Shown: positions 52,996 through 64,000 of the stretch, piece after piece
Layout of the letters: the number at the start of each line of letters is the position of its first letter
Numbering within the stretch: the first letter of the stretch is position 1
Assembly (NCBI GenBank): GCA_029255685.2
Contig: CM055313.2
Location: 48,626,079 to 48,690,078 of the forward strand
Reading direction: 5' to 3'
DNA: 64,000 nucleotides
DNA from: Silene conica
Lineage: Eukaryota; Streptophyta; Magnoliopsida; Caryophyllales; Caryophyllaceae
Notes under the pieces: model-generated
Told to the model about the DNA's origin: nothing
Databases searched by the model: none
The model's input: only the letters and a program-made list of their open reading frames with translations
Position numbers and translations under genes: made by a program

Positions 52996-54410
52996 AAAGA
53001 CTCTATTACATGACACCGAAAGACTCTATTACATGACACCGACTCCCCGGATGGTATTGTGATAGAATCCTCAGCCCAATCATAGATAACAAGCCCTAAC
53101 TCTCTAGCATGATCTTTAGACACAAAGGAATGGGTTGCGCGGGAATCAAAAAGTACAAAAGTAGGTTTAAGATTCACAAGAAATTTACCAGTCACGACAT
53201 GGGCGTCATCCTGGGCAGCCTGTTTCACCATGGCAAAGAGCTTGCCACTTGTCTTCACTCCACTCTGGCTAGTAGAGGCTACTCCGGTCTGCTGATTGCC
53301 TTCAGCTGCGGTCTTCTGGTTACTGCCACTCCCGTTGTATTGATTATGCTGGGAACGATTTTGATAATTGTTGTAACTCTTCTGGTAGTTATTGTTAGTA
53401 CCAGATCTCGAATTCCCTCCATAGCTTGACGTAGGGGTACGGTAACCTCCACTCCCCGAGGTGTTCATGCGGGACCCACTATACCCCGGAGTTGGGGTAC
53501 GGTAACCCCCAGATTGGTATCCGCCCGAAGATCGACATACAGCCTGCTTATGTCCCGTCTTTCCACACCCATAACATACAATCCCCACAGAACTGGTCCC
53601 CGAATTCCCACTCTTATAGTTTCCTCCACTCTGGTTCCGAGTACCAGCCGAAGTACTGTTGTTAAAATATCCGCTGTACTTGTTAGAATTTTGCTTTTTC
53701 GACCCTAGATTGTCACTCGAGGTCTCAACCTTCCTCTTATCACTCTTTGTTTTCTTTTCCTCCTTGATCATATCAACCAGTCTCTCAGCTGCCCCAGCCC
53801 GTAAATAGATATCACGGACTGTGGTGGGTGGTGCAGCAATGAGCCTCTTCTTGACAGCAATGGTGAGTCCCCTTTCAAACATCATGGCAAGCATTGGCTC
53901 ATCCATCCCCATCTCTCCCACATGGCCCAGCAGCTGAAGAAACTTCCTGTAGTATACTTCCACCGTCATCTCATCAGTCATTCTGAATAGCTCAAATTCC
54001 TCTCTCAGTTTGCTCTTTTGGAATTCAGGTAGGAAAACTTCGAACAAGATTCTCTTGAATGCGACCCACTCCACATGATTGATTTCATCCCCGACAGCAG
54101 CTTCTCGAATTTCTCCCTTGTTTTCTGTCCACCAGTCGCCAGCCATACCCCTCAAGTAGTGAGCAGCTGGATCCACTCTCAGCTCTTCTGGACAGTCTAT
54201 TAGCTCGAACAGATTGCTGAACTCCCGACACCATTCACCAAGGAGGTGAGGTTCCCCTTCCCCGGTGAATTGTGTAGGGTTATGCCTTGCGATTATGGTA
54301 CTCATTTTAGCAGAATCCAATCGTCTGGCCTTTAAGGCCTCATTTTCGGCTATCAGCAGATCTAACTCCCCTTGCGTGATATTAGCTGCATTATTCCTTC
54401 TTGGAGGCAT
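52980..54410 (-). CDS. Chromovirus gag with truncated protease, unit 3 (open)
   Basis: An open frame of 476 codons starts at MPPRRNNAANITQGELD. Capsid lies at about residues 30-240 (GEWCREFSNLFELID, YLRGMAGDWWTEN, EVYYRKFLQLLGHVG), followed by a Lys-rich linker and the zinc knuckle CYGCGKTGHKQAVC near residue 280. Gly/Tyr/Asn-rich repeats (GGYRTPTPGYSGSR) come next, then the first 65 residues of the protease with FDSRATHSFVS. The active-site DSG has become DSR and the protease is cut after about 65 residues, where the frame reads through the duplicated junction into the truncated LTR. Gag protein could in principle still be made; processing could not. Confidence 0.88.
   Translation of the reverse strand: MPPRRNNAANITQGELDLLIAENEALKARRLDSAKMSTIIARHNPTQFTGEGEPHLLGEWCREFSNLFELIDCPEELRVDPAAHYLRGMAGDWWTENKGEIREAAVGDEINHVEWVAFKRILFEVFLPEFQKSKLREEFELFRMTDEMTVEVYYRKFLQLLGHVGEMGMDEPMLAMMFERGLTIAVKKRLIAAPPTTVRDIYLRAGAAERLVDMIKEEKKTKSDKRKVETSSDNLGSKKQNSNKYSGYFNNSTSAGTRNQSGGNYKSGNSGTSSVGIVCYGCGKTGHKQAVCRSSGGYQSGGYRTPTPGYSGSRMNTSGSGGYRTPTSSYGGNSRSGTNNNYQKSYNNYQNRSQHNQYNGSGSNQKTAAEGNQQTGVASTSQSGVKTSGKLFAMVKQAAQDDAHVVTGKFLVNLKPTFVLFDSRATHSFVSKDHARELGLVIYDWAEDSITIPSGESVSCNRVFRCHVIESFGSGS
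52995..53040. repeat. Junction duplication, unit 3
   Basis: It is the same 23-bp tandem word and breakpoint as at 46572 and 49782. Confidence 0.9.
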
Positions 54411-54943
54411 TCTAAAACATATAAGAAAGGATGAGTCCCAATTTTTAAGTATGGGTCCTCATTTATATTAAGGTTATAGCCTTTAAACATCGGTCCATAC
54501 AAGGAACTGAAGTCTAAATTGATAGTACCTTCCTACACATGGCTCAGGGATCACATAACCGCATATCATTAGGCATGCATAACTATTAACATAACACTGA
54601 TCATGGTATGTATGCAAATCATTAGATATATCTTTTGTAAACACCATATAATTCTGATATTCTTACTTTTCTTTACATCATGCCCTTCATTTATATATAT
54701 AGAAAGGTTCTTACGACCTTTATCATATTCTCACCATAAACTCCACCACTTCCTATTCTACCCTTTTCGCTCGTATTCACTCAAGGTATCCGGGTAAAAC
54801 TGAGAGGGCCTATGGTTCGGTGTGAGGGGGCCCCAGACTCATACTTCCCCTTTAGTGTGTTCCTAACAGTTCTATCCCGGGGTTCATTTTATTTAGACTC
54901 TTCCTATATTCATTGGGTTCATTAGGTTACGCCTGAGGATCGT

Positions 54944-54957
54944 TCGCTCTGATACCA
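54944..54957 (-). other. PBS of unit 3
   Basis: The minus strand reads TGGTATCAGAGCGA next to LTR 4. Confidence 0.87.
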
Positions 54958-54960
54958 CTT

Positions 54961-57259
54961 TGTAACACCCACATTTATTTAGAGGCCTGATCTAGGACTC
55001 CCCAAATAATCAAGGGTGTTACCATCTCGGAATACCGAGGTAGTAAGTAATCACAGTGAAGAAACGCAGTACTTTATTAAATAATTAAAGTTAAACATGT
55101 GTCTCGGAAAGATTACAACTGATTATGAAAACAACTGAAAGTTCAACATGTCGGAATCTATAAAACTGAGCTATAACTAGACTGGTTTGGTCCATATCCT
55201 CTCCACCGTTCCAGCATCCATATGTCTAGACCTGACATTCTGCTCCCCAATAAATTGGATCAACGCAGACACAAACAAACAAATAGAAGGGTCAACACGA
55301 GGTTGAGTAGATAATATAATCACAACATGAAATAACAACGTCATTAGTTTCTCCATCTCCTCCACAACCACCACATCACCAACACACCACATCTCCAACA
55401 CACCTCACCTCCCATGGCCATATCACAAGTCCCTTATCACAAGACCCATATCACAAGACCCATTTCACAAGCCCTGTTCTCCACGATAATCGATAATAAT
55501 CAAACAGTCATAATATATCCACAATACAATATATCATTCATACAATGAGTATCCTCATGTCAAATCACAATCATAAACATAAATATTCCCCTACCTCAAC
55601 ATTGCAGGAGATAATGGCAAGTGAGCAACGGCCACTAAAAGTGTTCCACGCGGAAACCACCACCTAAACGTAAATTATATAATTAATAACGTTCCCTAAA
55701 TCTTGTAATATACATACATTCTATTTATAGACCTCCCTAACACACGTGATACAAACACGACTACTATAAATAGAACTTTCCTAAAAAGGCACCTTCCAAA
55801 AAAAGTAACTTCTATAATAGGTACTTTCTAAACATGCCAACTTTAGTTTGAAATTCAAACCACTCAAAATATTCATTAATGACCATATAAAAACCTTCCT
55901 ATAATAAATATTAATATACCATAATAATAACAAAGATACTAACAATAATAATTATATTAATAACATAATAATCTTAATAATAATAACAATAATAATAATA
56001 ATAATAATAAAACACAAAGTATGCAAAACAGCCCCAACACCCAACTCTTAACCCGTGTTCAACAACCCCTTCCACCACCACGACACAACCCAACGACCAC
56101 AAACCACCACCAGCAACCCGTGCCCTAGACTCCCCACTACCCACGCAACCACCAGCAGCCCCTTTGCCGGCCGCCGGCACGGTGAACTAGGACCCAGAAC
56201 CGGTTTGGTCCGTTACCCAGTCACCTGACCAGGGTGTTTTCGTATGTTCCCTGCCGCCTACACAATCCCTGCCACCACCCGACACTTCCACCAGAAACCA
56301 CCCTGACATCATACATTACACCCATGGTGGTACCACCGCATTGACCTCCCCCGAGTCATCGGTGACACCACCCCAAACACCCCCCTGTACTCGCATAAAC
56401 CGTGACCACAACCAACAGAGAAAACGAAAACTCCTTTCAGACCCGACCCGGCTACTGGTAACCACCACAACGACCACCACTACGCTCCCTTGACCACCCC
56501 TAGACCTAATCTTCTTTTTCTTTTACGCACGCAACAGTCAGACACACGTCGAAGGTGATTGAAACCACCGTGAACATTCTGACCTGATAAAGATTATCAC
56601 GACACTGTTGTGATAAACGATGTAAGACGCCGTACCCAGTGACCCTAGGTGGTTGACAATGACGCGACTTTAGCCCAGACACGACCCTCCACATCATAGA
56701 TCATAAATATAAGAAAAACAGACCCCGACAACAACCAACACAAGGCTGAACTAAACCACAAAACACGACAGTCCCAAAGAAAAGAGAAGAAAACGTGTTG
56801 AGCATACCTTCTTTTGACTCAAATCGACGCACCCTGACCGCCTTATGACCACCGTGACCACCACCCTCTTAAAGTGTGCTATGTCGGCTACCAGTATGTG
56901 TGATGTTTGTATGATTGATGGGGTAGATTTGGTCAGACTAGCAGCTTAAATATGACGGCAGGCAGAGCTTCTAAGTAGGGTTCTGAAATAACATGTGTGG
57001 GCTAGGTCTTTGTCACGCTTTTCGAGGCCCAAAACGAGACACCAGCAGGTCCCAAGTTCGACTCCTACTAACACCATACTACCACTATTACTATAAAGTG
57101 CCTTGGTTCCCATTTCGAATCCCACTGAAGACTAAAACACTCATCAAAACGTGAGTGTGCGCAAGCTTATAAAACGACCAATTAAATAAGTAACTCATCG
57201 CTTAACTACAAATCACCCATAAATTCTATATTTAAAAAGTAATAATTCGGGTTATTACA
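54961..57259 (-). repeat. Full LTR 4 of the chromovirus
   Basis: On the minus strand it starts TGTAATAACCCGAATTATTA at 57259 and ends GGGTGTTACA at 54961; it is 2299 bp. A PPT precedes it and a PBS follows it, so it serves at once as the 3' LTR of an upstream element and the 5' LTR of unit 3. Its first 1057 bp are the part lost in LTRs 1-3. An (AAT) run lies near 55975-56010. Confidence 0.9.
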
Positions 57260-57272
57260 GTCTTCCCCCCTT
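57260..57272 (-). other. Polypurine tract of the chromovirus
   Basis: The minus strand reads AAGGGGGGAAGAC directly before the LTR start at 57259. Between it and the integrase stop (57273-57418) there is only short untranslated sequence. Confidence 0.88.
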
Positions 57273-57418
57273 AAAATTAACTTCTTCCCGAAGTTCACTC
57301 ACTCATAAAGTCAACACCTACGCACGACACACCCTAATCATATGAAATATGTTAAAAAAAACATGAAATGTTACATTCTACCCCACTAAAAAAAAGAGTT
57401 ACGTCCTCGTAACTTACC

Positions 57419-58165
57419 TCAAACGAAAAGTTGCGGATAACGCTCCTTCATGGAGGCCTCGGACTCCCAAGTGGCCTCCTCCATGTTGTGATTGGTCCAT
57501 AAGACCTTGACCAACACTGTCTCTCTATTTCGCGTCTTCCGAACCTTCCTATCCAAAATCTCCTTTGGAAGCTCAACATAAGTAAGTTGTTCATCGACCT
57601 CAATCACCTCATGACTCAGCACATGTGAGGGATCACTCACATACTTTCTCAATTGAGACACATGGAACACATTATGGACCCTGGAGAGAGCTAGTGGTAA
57701 AGCTAACCGATATGCCACCTCCCCAACCCTGTCCAAAATCTCAAATGGTCCAATAACCTTTTGACTCAGTTTACCTCGCTTCCCGAACCGCATTACACCC
57801 TTCATAGGTGACACCTTAAGAAATACCTTCTCGCCTACCTCAAAGGAAATGTCACTCCTCCTGAGATCTGCATAACTCTTCTGTCTGTCCTGGGCAGCCC
57901 TCATTTTCTGTCGAATTACTTGGACTTGTTCAACCATTTCTTGAATCATTTCCGGACCCAAAACCACAGCGTCAGCTCGATCATCCCAGCATACAGGACT
58001 GCGGCACTTCCTCCCATACAATTCCTCAAATGGAGCCATACCAATACTGGCGTGGTAGCTATTATTATATGAGAACTCAATTAACCCCAGTCGGTCTTCC
58101 CATGATCCCCCGAATTCCAACACACAAGCTCTTAACATATCTTCCAAGGTTTGGATAGTCCTCTC
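57419..58165 (-). pseudogene. Chromovirus integrase C-terminal part with chromodomain
   Basis: The frame enters from the copia C boundary with TERTIQTLEDMLRAC and includes the last catalytic region (WEDRLGLIEFSYNNSYHASI, APFEELYGRKCRSP), the GPY/F module (SQKVIGPFEILDRVGEVAYRL) and a chromodomain-like end (EILDRKVRKTRN, VKVLWTNHNMEEATWE). It ends at 57419. The chromodomain of such elements guides integration to marked chromatin. The N-terminal half and RT are missing because copia C is inserted here. Confidence 0.9.
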
Positions 58166-59165
58166 TGTGGGGAATAAAGCATGTATTCACCCTAAACTTG
58201 CAGGATTATAATGAAAAATACAGTTGTGTTTATAGTCATAAGATTAAAAAGGATAAGAAAAGAAGTACAACCTTTAGTCCTTGTGCGAAAGGCCTAAGAA
58301 CAGGAATTAACACAATTTCCCTCCTATAACTTGCACCCAAGACTTAGAATGAGACGTGGCCGCGTGTGCTAGAAATCCTCTCCAACTGCCTTGCAGTATT
58401 GGGAGAGCTATTTAGGTTTTAGATGTGAGATCTGAGGTTTTGGGAGAAGAAAGCTCTCAAAACCCTAATTTTCCTTGAGATTTGTTTAAACAGTCAAACA
58501 AGAGTCCCTGACATAAGGAGAGTCCTCCTCCTTATGTAGCTCTTTTGGCCGAAATTTCCAATAGGGTAGGAGTGGGCTTTCCACTCTTACCTTATTCTAA
58601 TTTGTGATTCGACCCATTTAGCTAAACTTTATTCGCGGGTTTTGTTTATAAATCGTATGCATGTTATCAGATATTAATGCAGTCGATGTATTAATAATGG
58701 TCTGATAAAATTACGATATTGTATAATTACCCAAATTAACATAACTGTTTATATTAATACGCGAATACAATATTTAATTAAATATAACCGTTTATATTTA
58801 ATTTTACGAATTAATCATGCAATCCGTATTAGCTAAAATTATTTAATCCGTATTAAATAATAATCTCAACATCTTATTGACTAATTTAATAGTCAATACC
58901 TCTGACTAACTGTTTAGTCATATCCGGCATAAATGTGATTGTATTTTCATACCTTCACATCTCTCAAACGTGTCCTATAGGTGTGACGTATAGGGACCAG
59001 TTGATCACCGCCATCCGTATGACAATAACGTCAAACTTATCTAGCAAGCCAACCGTTATTGATAAACGTGGATCAACTGGTAATAATACAAAAGTATGCC
59101 CTTGTGATCCTTAAAGAGATTTAATAAGCCATTGTACTTAATTGTCAAGGACACCAGCCCCAACA
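58166..59165 (-). repeat. 3' LTR of copia element C
   Basis: On the minus strand it begins TGTTGGGGCTGGTGTCCTTG at 59165 and ends TTTATTCCCCACA at 58166. It is 1000 bp, homologous to the solo LTR at 1883-2893 in opposite orientation. Confidence 0.9.
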
Positions 59166-60024
59166 ATCTCCCACTTGTCCGTACAAGGGTATGTGTAATG
59201 AGGTTATCACACTACATGTGGAGGACACAAGCTCCAACAAACTCCCACTTGTCCGTACAAGTGTAGGTGCGATAACCGAATCTCATATCCTTTTAAAATT
59301 TCTCCCACTCAATGTAAGACAATTTGCAAATCCGCATTCGCAAAGGTCGTATCTCACAAGCGATCTGTATCAAGAGTGGTTTCGACTAGAGAGTAACTTA
59401 ACTGATAAAACGAATCTGTATTCGAGCATGGCCATGCATTTCAGTTACTACTCCTCGAGTGGCCCTGAGAAATGATAAAATCCTGATGAGGGTTTGGATA
59501 TTTCCCTCAACTCGAATCCTGCCGATATCGCCCAGCATGAAATAACCCAGAAAAAATCCTCTTGGCCCCTGTTACGGTGACCGTGGGAAAGAAACCAAAG
59601 TTACCCAAAATCTGTCTTAATCTCAAGAGACAGTTGAAGGTCAAAAGACTCGACTCTAAGGAACACTATGGAGGTCCTATCCACGACCAGGCACCCAATG
59701 TTATAAAACATTTAGGACTCCATAACGTTGTCACGGGGTGTCCTACGAGATATCCGTATAACTCGCCTTTGTTATTGGTCAGTCATCCACGTGACTTATG
59801 GCTCGTTGAACCCACCATCAACCAACGTCACAAAATGATTACCTGAGTTATTAGCTCAAGTGGGTAATCAAGGACCAAAACGATGTAATGTTAATCAGTT
59901 CACTTTGTGGTGTTCAAAATTGGCGTACAATTCCACATGAAAAACAAAACATTTTATATCATAACAATAAGGTTGAATAGAGTACACGAGAAAATGAATT
60001 ATTACATGAATTCATAAAAGAGTA
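59166..60024 (-). other. Copia C 3' untranslated region with doubled PPT
   Basis: The PPT GGACAAGTGGGAGAT abuts the LTR at 59166-59180. A second PPT-like word lies at 59240-59254 next to an LTR-start-like sequence (TGTTGGAGCTTGTGTCCTCC ending at 59239), which resembles the start of the LTR at 6521-7528. The rest holds no sustained frame. Confidence 0.75.
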
Positions 60025-62919
60025 CTACAACTTAGGAACACATCCAATTCCCATGGAATGAATGCGCCCTTCATGCTTATCACGTGGTAATGCTTTTGTG
60101 AGAGGATCAGCTATGTTGTCATCCGTAGCGATCTTATCAATGAAAATCTCCTTTTGCTCCACGTAATCTCTGATTAGATGAGCTTTCCGTTGTACATGCC
60201 TAGCCTTGATGCTAGACTTATGCTCCTTAGCTTGGAAGATGGCACCTTTATTATCACAATAAACGGTGATTGGGTCATTCGAACTAGGCACTACTGACAG
60301 TCCTTGTAAGAATTGACGCATCCATATTGCTTCCTTAGCTGCTTCCGAGGCGGCATAGTACTCGGACTCAGTCGTAGAATCTGCTGTAACACTCTGTTTA
60401 GAACTTTTCCAGCTGACAGCAGCGCCATTAAGAGTAAAAACGAATCCAGACTGAGATTTCGAGTCATCTCGATCCGTTTGGAAGCTAGCATCTGCGTAAC
60501 CCGTGGCGTAGAGCGTCGAGTCGCCTCCGTAAGTCAATCCCCAATCTTTAGTCCTCCGTAGGTACTTAAGAATGTTTTTCACGGCCATCCAGTGTTGTTC
60601 ACCTGGATGAGCTTGGAATCGACTAGTCATACTCAATGCATATGCAACGTCTGGACGTGTGCATATCATGGCATACATGATCGATCCTATTGCCGAAGCA
60701 TAAGGAATCCGACTCATGCGCTCTTTCTCTTCCAATGACTTAGCTTTTTGAGTCTTGCTCAAGTGAAGCCCAGGAGTCATAGGAAGGAACCCCTTCTTGG
60801 AGTTCGTCATGCTGAATCTCTCTAGAATCTTATTTATATAAGACTCCTGACTGAGAGACAACATCCGTCGTGATCTATCCCTGTAGATACGGATGCCCAA
60901 AATTCTTTGTGCCTCTCCCAGATCTTTCATCTGGAAGTGGTTTTTCAACCATGCTTTAACCGAAGACAAGAGAGGTATGTCATTCCCAATCAAGAGTATG
61001 TCATCGACATACAGTACTAGGAATACAATCTTGCTCCCACTCGACTTGATATAGAGACATGGTTCCTCGACTGATCGAATGAATCCATTCTCTTTTATCA
61101 CTTGGTCGAAGCGATGATTCCAACTCCGCGATGCTTGCTTAAGTCCATAGATGGAACGCTTAAGCTTGCAAACTTTCTTAGGATGTGCTGGATCGATAAA
61201 ACCATCGGGTTGTACCATGTACAACTCTTCCTCCAAATAACCGTTTAAGAAGGCGGTTTTAACGTCCATTTGCCATATTTCATAATCATGAAATGCGGCG
61301 ATCGCTAAGATAATCCGAATGGAACGTAGCATGACTACGGGTGCAAAGATCTCATCATAATGCAAGCCTGGCACTTGAGTGAAACCTTTAGCAACTAGTC
61401 TAGCCTTTTGGATATCTTGTTGTCCTTCCACGGCATGCTTTATCTTGTAAAGCCATTTGCATTGAAGGGGACGTAGCTTTGCAGGTAGGTCCACAAGATC
61501 CCACACGTTGTTCTCATACATGGAGTCCATCTCGGATTGCATGGCTTCTAGCCATAGGTTTGAGTCAGAACTGGTCATGGCACCTTTATAGGTTGTGGGT
61601 TCATTACCCTCTAGGAGTAAGACGTCATCTGTATCGTGTTCCTCGACCATACCAATGTATCTGTCCGGTGGAATAGAGACTCTTCCTGACCTCCTAGGTT
61701 CCTCAGGAATATCTACCGCAGCCTCGGTTGAAGGAACTGTTTCCTCCAATGGTTGCTCGGTAGTTGGTTCTTGAACCTCTGATAAATCGAAGGTTCTATT
61801 ACTCTACTTGTTCTCGATAAATTCTTTCTCTAAGAACGTCGCACTAGCCGCAACAAAAACACGTTGTTCGGTTGGCGAGTAGAAGTAATGACCAAAAGTT
61901 CCCTTTGGATAGCCTATAAAGTATGTCTTGACCGATCGCGGGCCGAGCTTATCCTCATGTCTCCACTTGACATAAGCCTCGCAGCCCCAAACCCGAATAA
62001 AGGACAAGTTAGGGACCGTTCCCTTCCATAATCCGTATGGAGACTTGTCAACAGCTTTAGACGGACTTCGGTTAAGAATTAGAGCGGCCGACAAAAGAGC
62101 ATAGCCCCACAATGAATCAGGCACAACGGTGTGACTCATCATGGATCGAACCATATCAAGTAAAGTCCGATTTCTCCGTTCGGACACACCATTTAATTGT
62201 GGTGTTCCAGGTGGAGTCAACTGTAGCACGATGCCACAGTCTTTAAGGTGTTGATCAAACTCGTGTGAAAGATACTCACCACCACAATCAGAACGTAGTG
62301 CTTTAATCTTTTTTCCCAGCTGGTTCTGTACCCGATTCTGGTATTCTTTGAACTTGTCAAAGGATTCACTTTTGTGGTTCATTAAGTAGACATAGCCATA
62401 TCTACTCAAATCATCCGTGAAAGTGATGAAATACCTATAGCCTTCTCGTGCGTTGATCGACATAGGCCCACACACATCTGTATGTATGAGTCCTAATAGG
62501 TCGGCAGCGCGCATTCCAACACCTTTGAAAGAAATACGAGTCATCTTGCCGATGAGACATGATTCACACGTGCCATATGATTCGAAATCAAAGGCCGAGA
62601 TAGCTCCATTCTATATGAGCTGTTTTACGCGTTTCTCATTTATGTGTCCCATTCGACAATGCCATAGGTAAGTTTGATCTTTGTCACCTACCTTTAATCT
62701 CTTATTATTCACATGTAATATTTCAGTGGTTTGATCTAAAACATAAATTTCATTCATGGAAACTGCCTTGCCATAAATCATATTGTGTAAGGAGAAAATA
62801 CAACTATTATTCTCTATTACAAATGAAAAGCCGAGTTTGTCAAGCGCAGAAACTAAAATAATGTTTTTTGGACAAACTAGGAACATAATAACAGTTATAT
62901 AAAAATAACTCGAATCCAC
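60025..62919 (-). pseudogene. Copia C pol (integrase, RT, RNase H) with two stops
   Basis: One frame runs from about 62880 to 60025 with in-frame TAG stops at 62611-62613 and 61804-61806. Integrase shows HCRMGHINEKR, CESCLIGK, DVCGPM, ALRSDCGGEYLS (with a Cys where Arg is usual) and GTPQLNGVSERRNRT. RT shows KWLYKIKHA, FLNGYLEEELYM and YVDDILLIGND; RNase H shows GYADASFQ, STTESEYYAASE and DPLTKALP. The RT-RNase H part alone is a clean frame from an ATG at 61749. Sequence is clearly related to the copia pol at 30090-33608. Confidence 0.92.
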
Positions 62920-63994
62920 TTGGAAGCTGGATCACGTATGTTCCCTTCGAGACTGCAGCAACGCGTGCTCCATTCCCGACACACAGGTCAACCTCACCCT
63001 TGATTAGGGGTTCTTGGTTTCGGAGGCCCTGCACATGATTACATAGATGAGAACCACAACCAGTATCAAGTACCCAAGTTCCGCAACTTGCGTGGTTAAT
63101 CTCAGTCATGTGAATAAAAGAAGAAGAAGACATACCAACAGGAGTAACGCGGCCTGCCTTAATGTCCTCGCGATACACGGGGCATGAGCGCCTCCAATGC
63201 CCAGTCTTGTGGCAATGGTGACATTCCATGCTAGTATCCTTGCTCTTAGTCTTGCCCTGTGAGTTGCTCGACTCACCTGGCCCACTCTTAGTAAATCCTG
63301 GTTTCTTGAACCTGGGCTTACCTACTGTTAGGTCGCCCTGAGCTTTAGCTTTACCCTTACCCTTACCCTTACTGGAGATCATGAGAACATCTTGCTTCAC
63401 GCTCCCACTTAATTTCAGATCCTTCTCGGTCTGTACGAGAAGGGAGTGGAGCTCATGAGGAGTCTTCTTCATGTCGTTCATGTAATAGTTGGCCCTAAAG
63501 AGGGCGAACCCATCATGAAGCGAGTGAAGCATACGATCAACGATTATGTTCTCACTGAACTTGCAGTTAAGGGTCTCCAGTTTCTCGATATTCTCAATCA
63601 TGTTGAGAATATGTGGGCTAACAGCTTGGCCCTTCTGGAGTTTCGCCTCAAAGAAGCGACATGTATGCTCATAAGAAACGATTCTCGGAGCTTTGGAGAA
63701 TTCGTTAGAGAGCGTGGTGAAAATCTTGTTTGCACCATGGGATATGAAGCGTCTTTGCAAATTTGATTCCATTGCATAGATGAGTACGTTCTTTATCGCA
63801 CCTTCTTCCATGACGAAGTCGCTATGAGCGCGAACTTCGTTGGCTCTAGCTCCAGTTCCTGGGTGTGCCGGAATGGGCTCAGTTAAATACTTAAGCTTTC
63901 CGTCAGCAATGGCAGCATTCCGTAGTGCTGCCTCCCAGTCAGAGAAGTTTGACCCATCATTCCTCAGTCTAGTTGACTGATTCATGGAGTCCAT
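62880..63994 (-). pseudogene. Copia C gag-protease, frameshifted into pol
   Basis: It starts at the ATG of MDSMNQSTRLRNDGSNF. The capsid includes DWEAALRNAAIADGKLKYL, ANKIFTTLSNEFSKAPRIV and RMLHSLHDGFALFRANYYM. A Lys/Gly-rich linker and a CX2CX4HX4C knuckle (CHHCHKTGHWRRSC) follow, then protease WVLDTGCGSHLCN. Near 62880 one extra A in a homopolymer shifts the frame, after which the true continuation is in the neighbouring frame. Confidence 0.9.
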
Positions 63995-64000
63995 GAAGGC

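Larger units (their letters stand above)
51748..54960 (-). repeat. Tandem unit 3 (truncated LTR + gag)
   Basis: It comprises truncated LTR 51748-52995, junction, gag-protease frame to 54410, leader and PBS at 54944-54957. It starts TGTAACACCCACATTT, like the full LTR at 54961. Confidence 0.92.
45335..58165 (-). mobile_element. Tekay/Del-type chromovirus with tandemly repeated LTR-gag units
   Basis: On the minus strand from the right: integrase with chromodomain (58165 to 57419), PPT, one full LTR (57259 to 54961), then three copies of PBS, gag, broken protease and truncated LTR (54960 to 51748, 51747 to 48538, 48537 to 45335; 3213, 3210 and 3203 bp). The units are nearly identical. RT, RNase H and most of integrase are absent from the window. 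The left edge lies in the 3' LTR of Athila B; the right edge is cut by copia C. Confidence 0.9.
58166..64000 (-). mobile_element. Ty1/copia element C, 3' LTR through gag start
   Basis: On the minus strand it runs from a gag start at 63994 through pol (to 60025), PPT and 3' LTR (59165 to 58166). The 5' LTR is outside the window. Pol has two stops and gag-pol one frameshift, so this copy is dead. It is inserted in the chromovirus integrase. Its LTR family also left the solo LTR at 1883-2893. Confidence 0.9.

Noticed and set aside
45335..54960. Satellite DNA array
   Set aside because: The 3.2 kb period consists of recognisable LTR, PBS and gag parts, so it is a rearranged retrotransposon rather than a satellite.

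Overview
The window reads as nuclear DNA of a flowering plant and consists almost entirely of nested LTR retrotransposons. The plant origin is inferred from Athila-type, CRM-type and Tekay/Del-type Ty3/gypsy elements, Ty1/copia elements, a CACTA transposon end and a fragment of a plant NAP1-like gene. No intact host gene, rRNA, tRNA or CRISPR array is seen. The species cannot be named from the sequence.

Layout, left to right. 1-1856: 5' end of an Athila-type element on the minus strand (gag start, PBS, LTR). 1857-4281: right part of a CACTA DNA transposon carrying a broken NAP1-like fragment; it is split by a copia solo LTR (1883-2893, TSD tttgg) and sits in the gag of a copia element. 4282-7528: the 5' part of that copia element (minus). 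7529-8183 plus 37985-38173: pieces of a Tekay-like LTR rich in short tandem repeats, split by the next element. 8184-37984: a 29.8 kb Athila element (A, plus strand) bounded by the TSD ataac. Three elements are nested in A, each with a perfect 5-bp TSD: a 3.36 kb Tekay-type solo LTR (9432-12787, gagac, itself holding a LINE 3' end), a young CRM-like element (16241-22324, gagtg), and a near-complete copia element (28138-36559, minus strand, cgagc). 38174-45334: Athila element B, which keeps gag and protease but has no RT, RNase H, integrase or recognisable PBS. 45335-58165: a Tekay/Del chromovirus on the minus strand in which a 3.2 kb unit (PBS, gag, broken protease, truncated LTR) is repeated three times in tandem beside one full LTR and an integrase-chromodomain end. 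58166-64000: a copia element (minus) inserted in that integrase.

The most unusual signal is a 33-bp module scattered through the two Athila families: two 12-bp near-palindromic words (GGTCGACCGACC or GGTCGGTCGACC) whose starts lie 21 bp apart, with a 9-bp spacer that varies in sequence but hardly ever in length. It occurs in LTRs, in 3' untranslated regions, and inside gag, where every copy is in the same reading phase (GRPT). I count about 20 modules, nearly all with the 21-bp offset. Copy number differs between the two LTRs of element A.

Other points of interest are the tandem LTR-gag array with a single shared junction and a shared protease active-site change, two stem-loops conserved between the 3' regions of Athila A and B, and gene capture by the CACTA element. 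Inferred order of events: Tekay-like LTR first, then Athila A and B into it, then CRM, copia and a Tekay-type element (now a solo LTR) into A, and the chromovirus then copia C into B. All coordinates were read by eye; divergence counts are hand counts.
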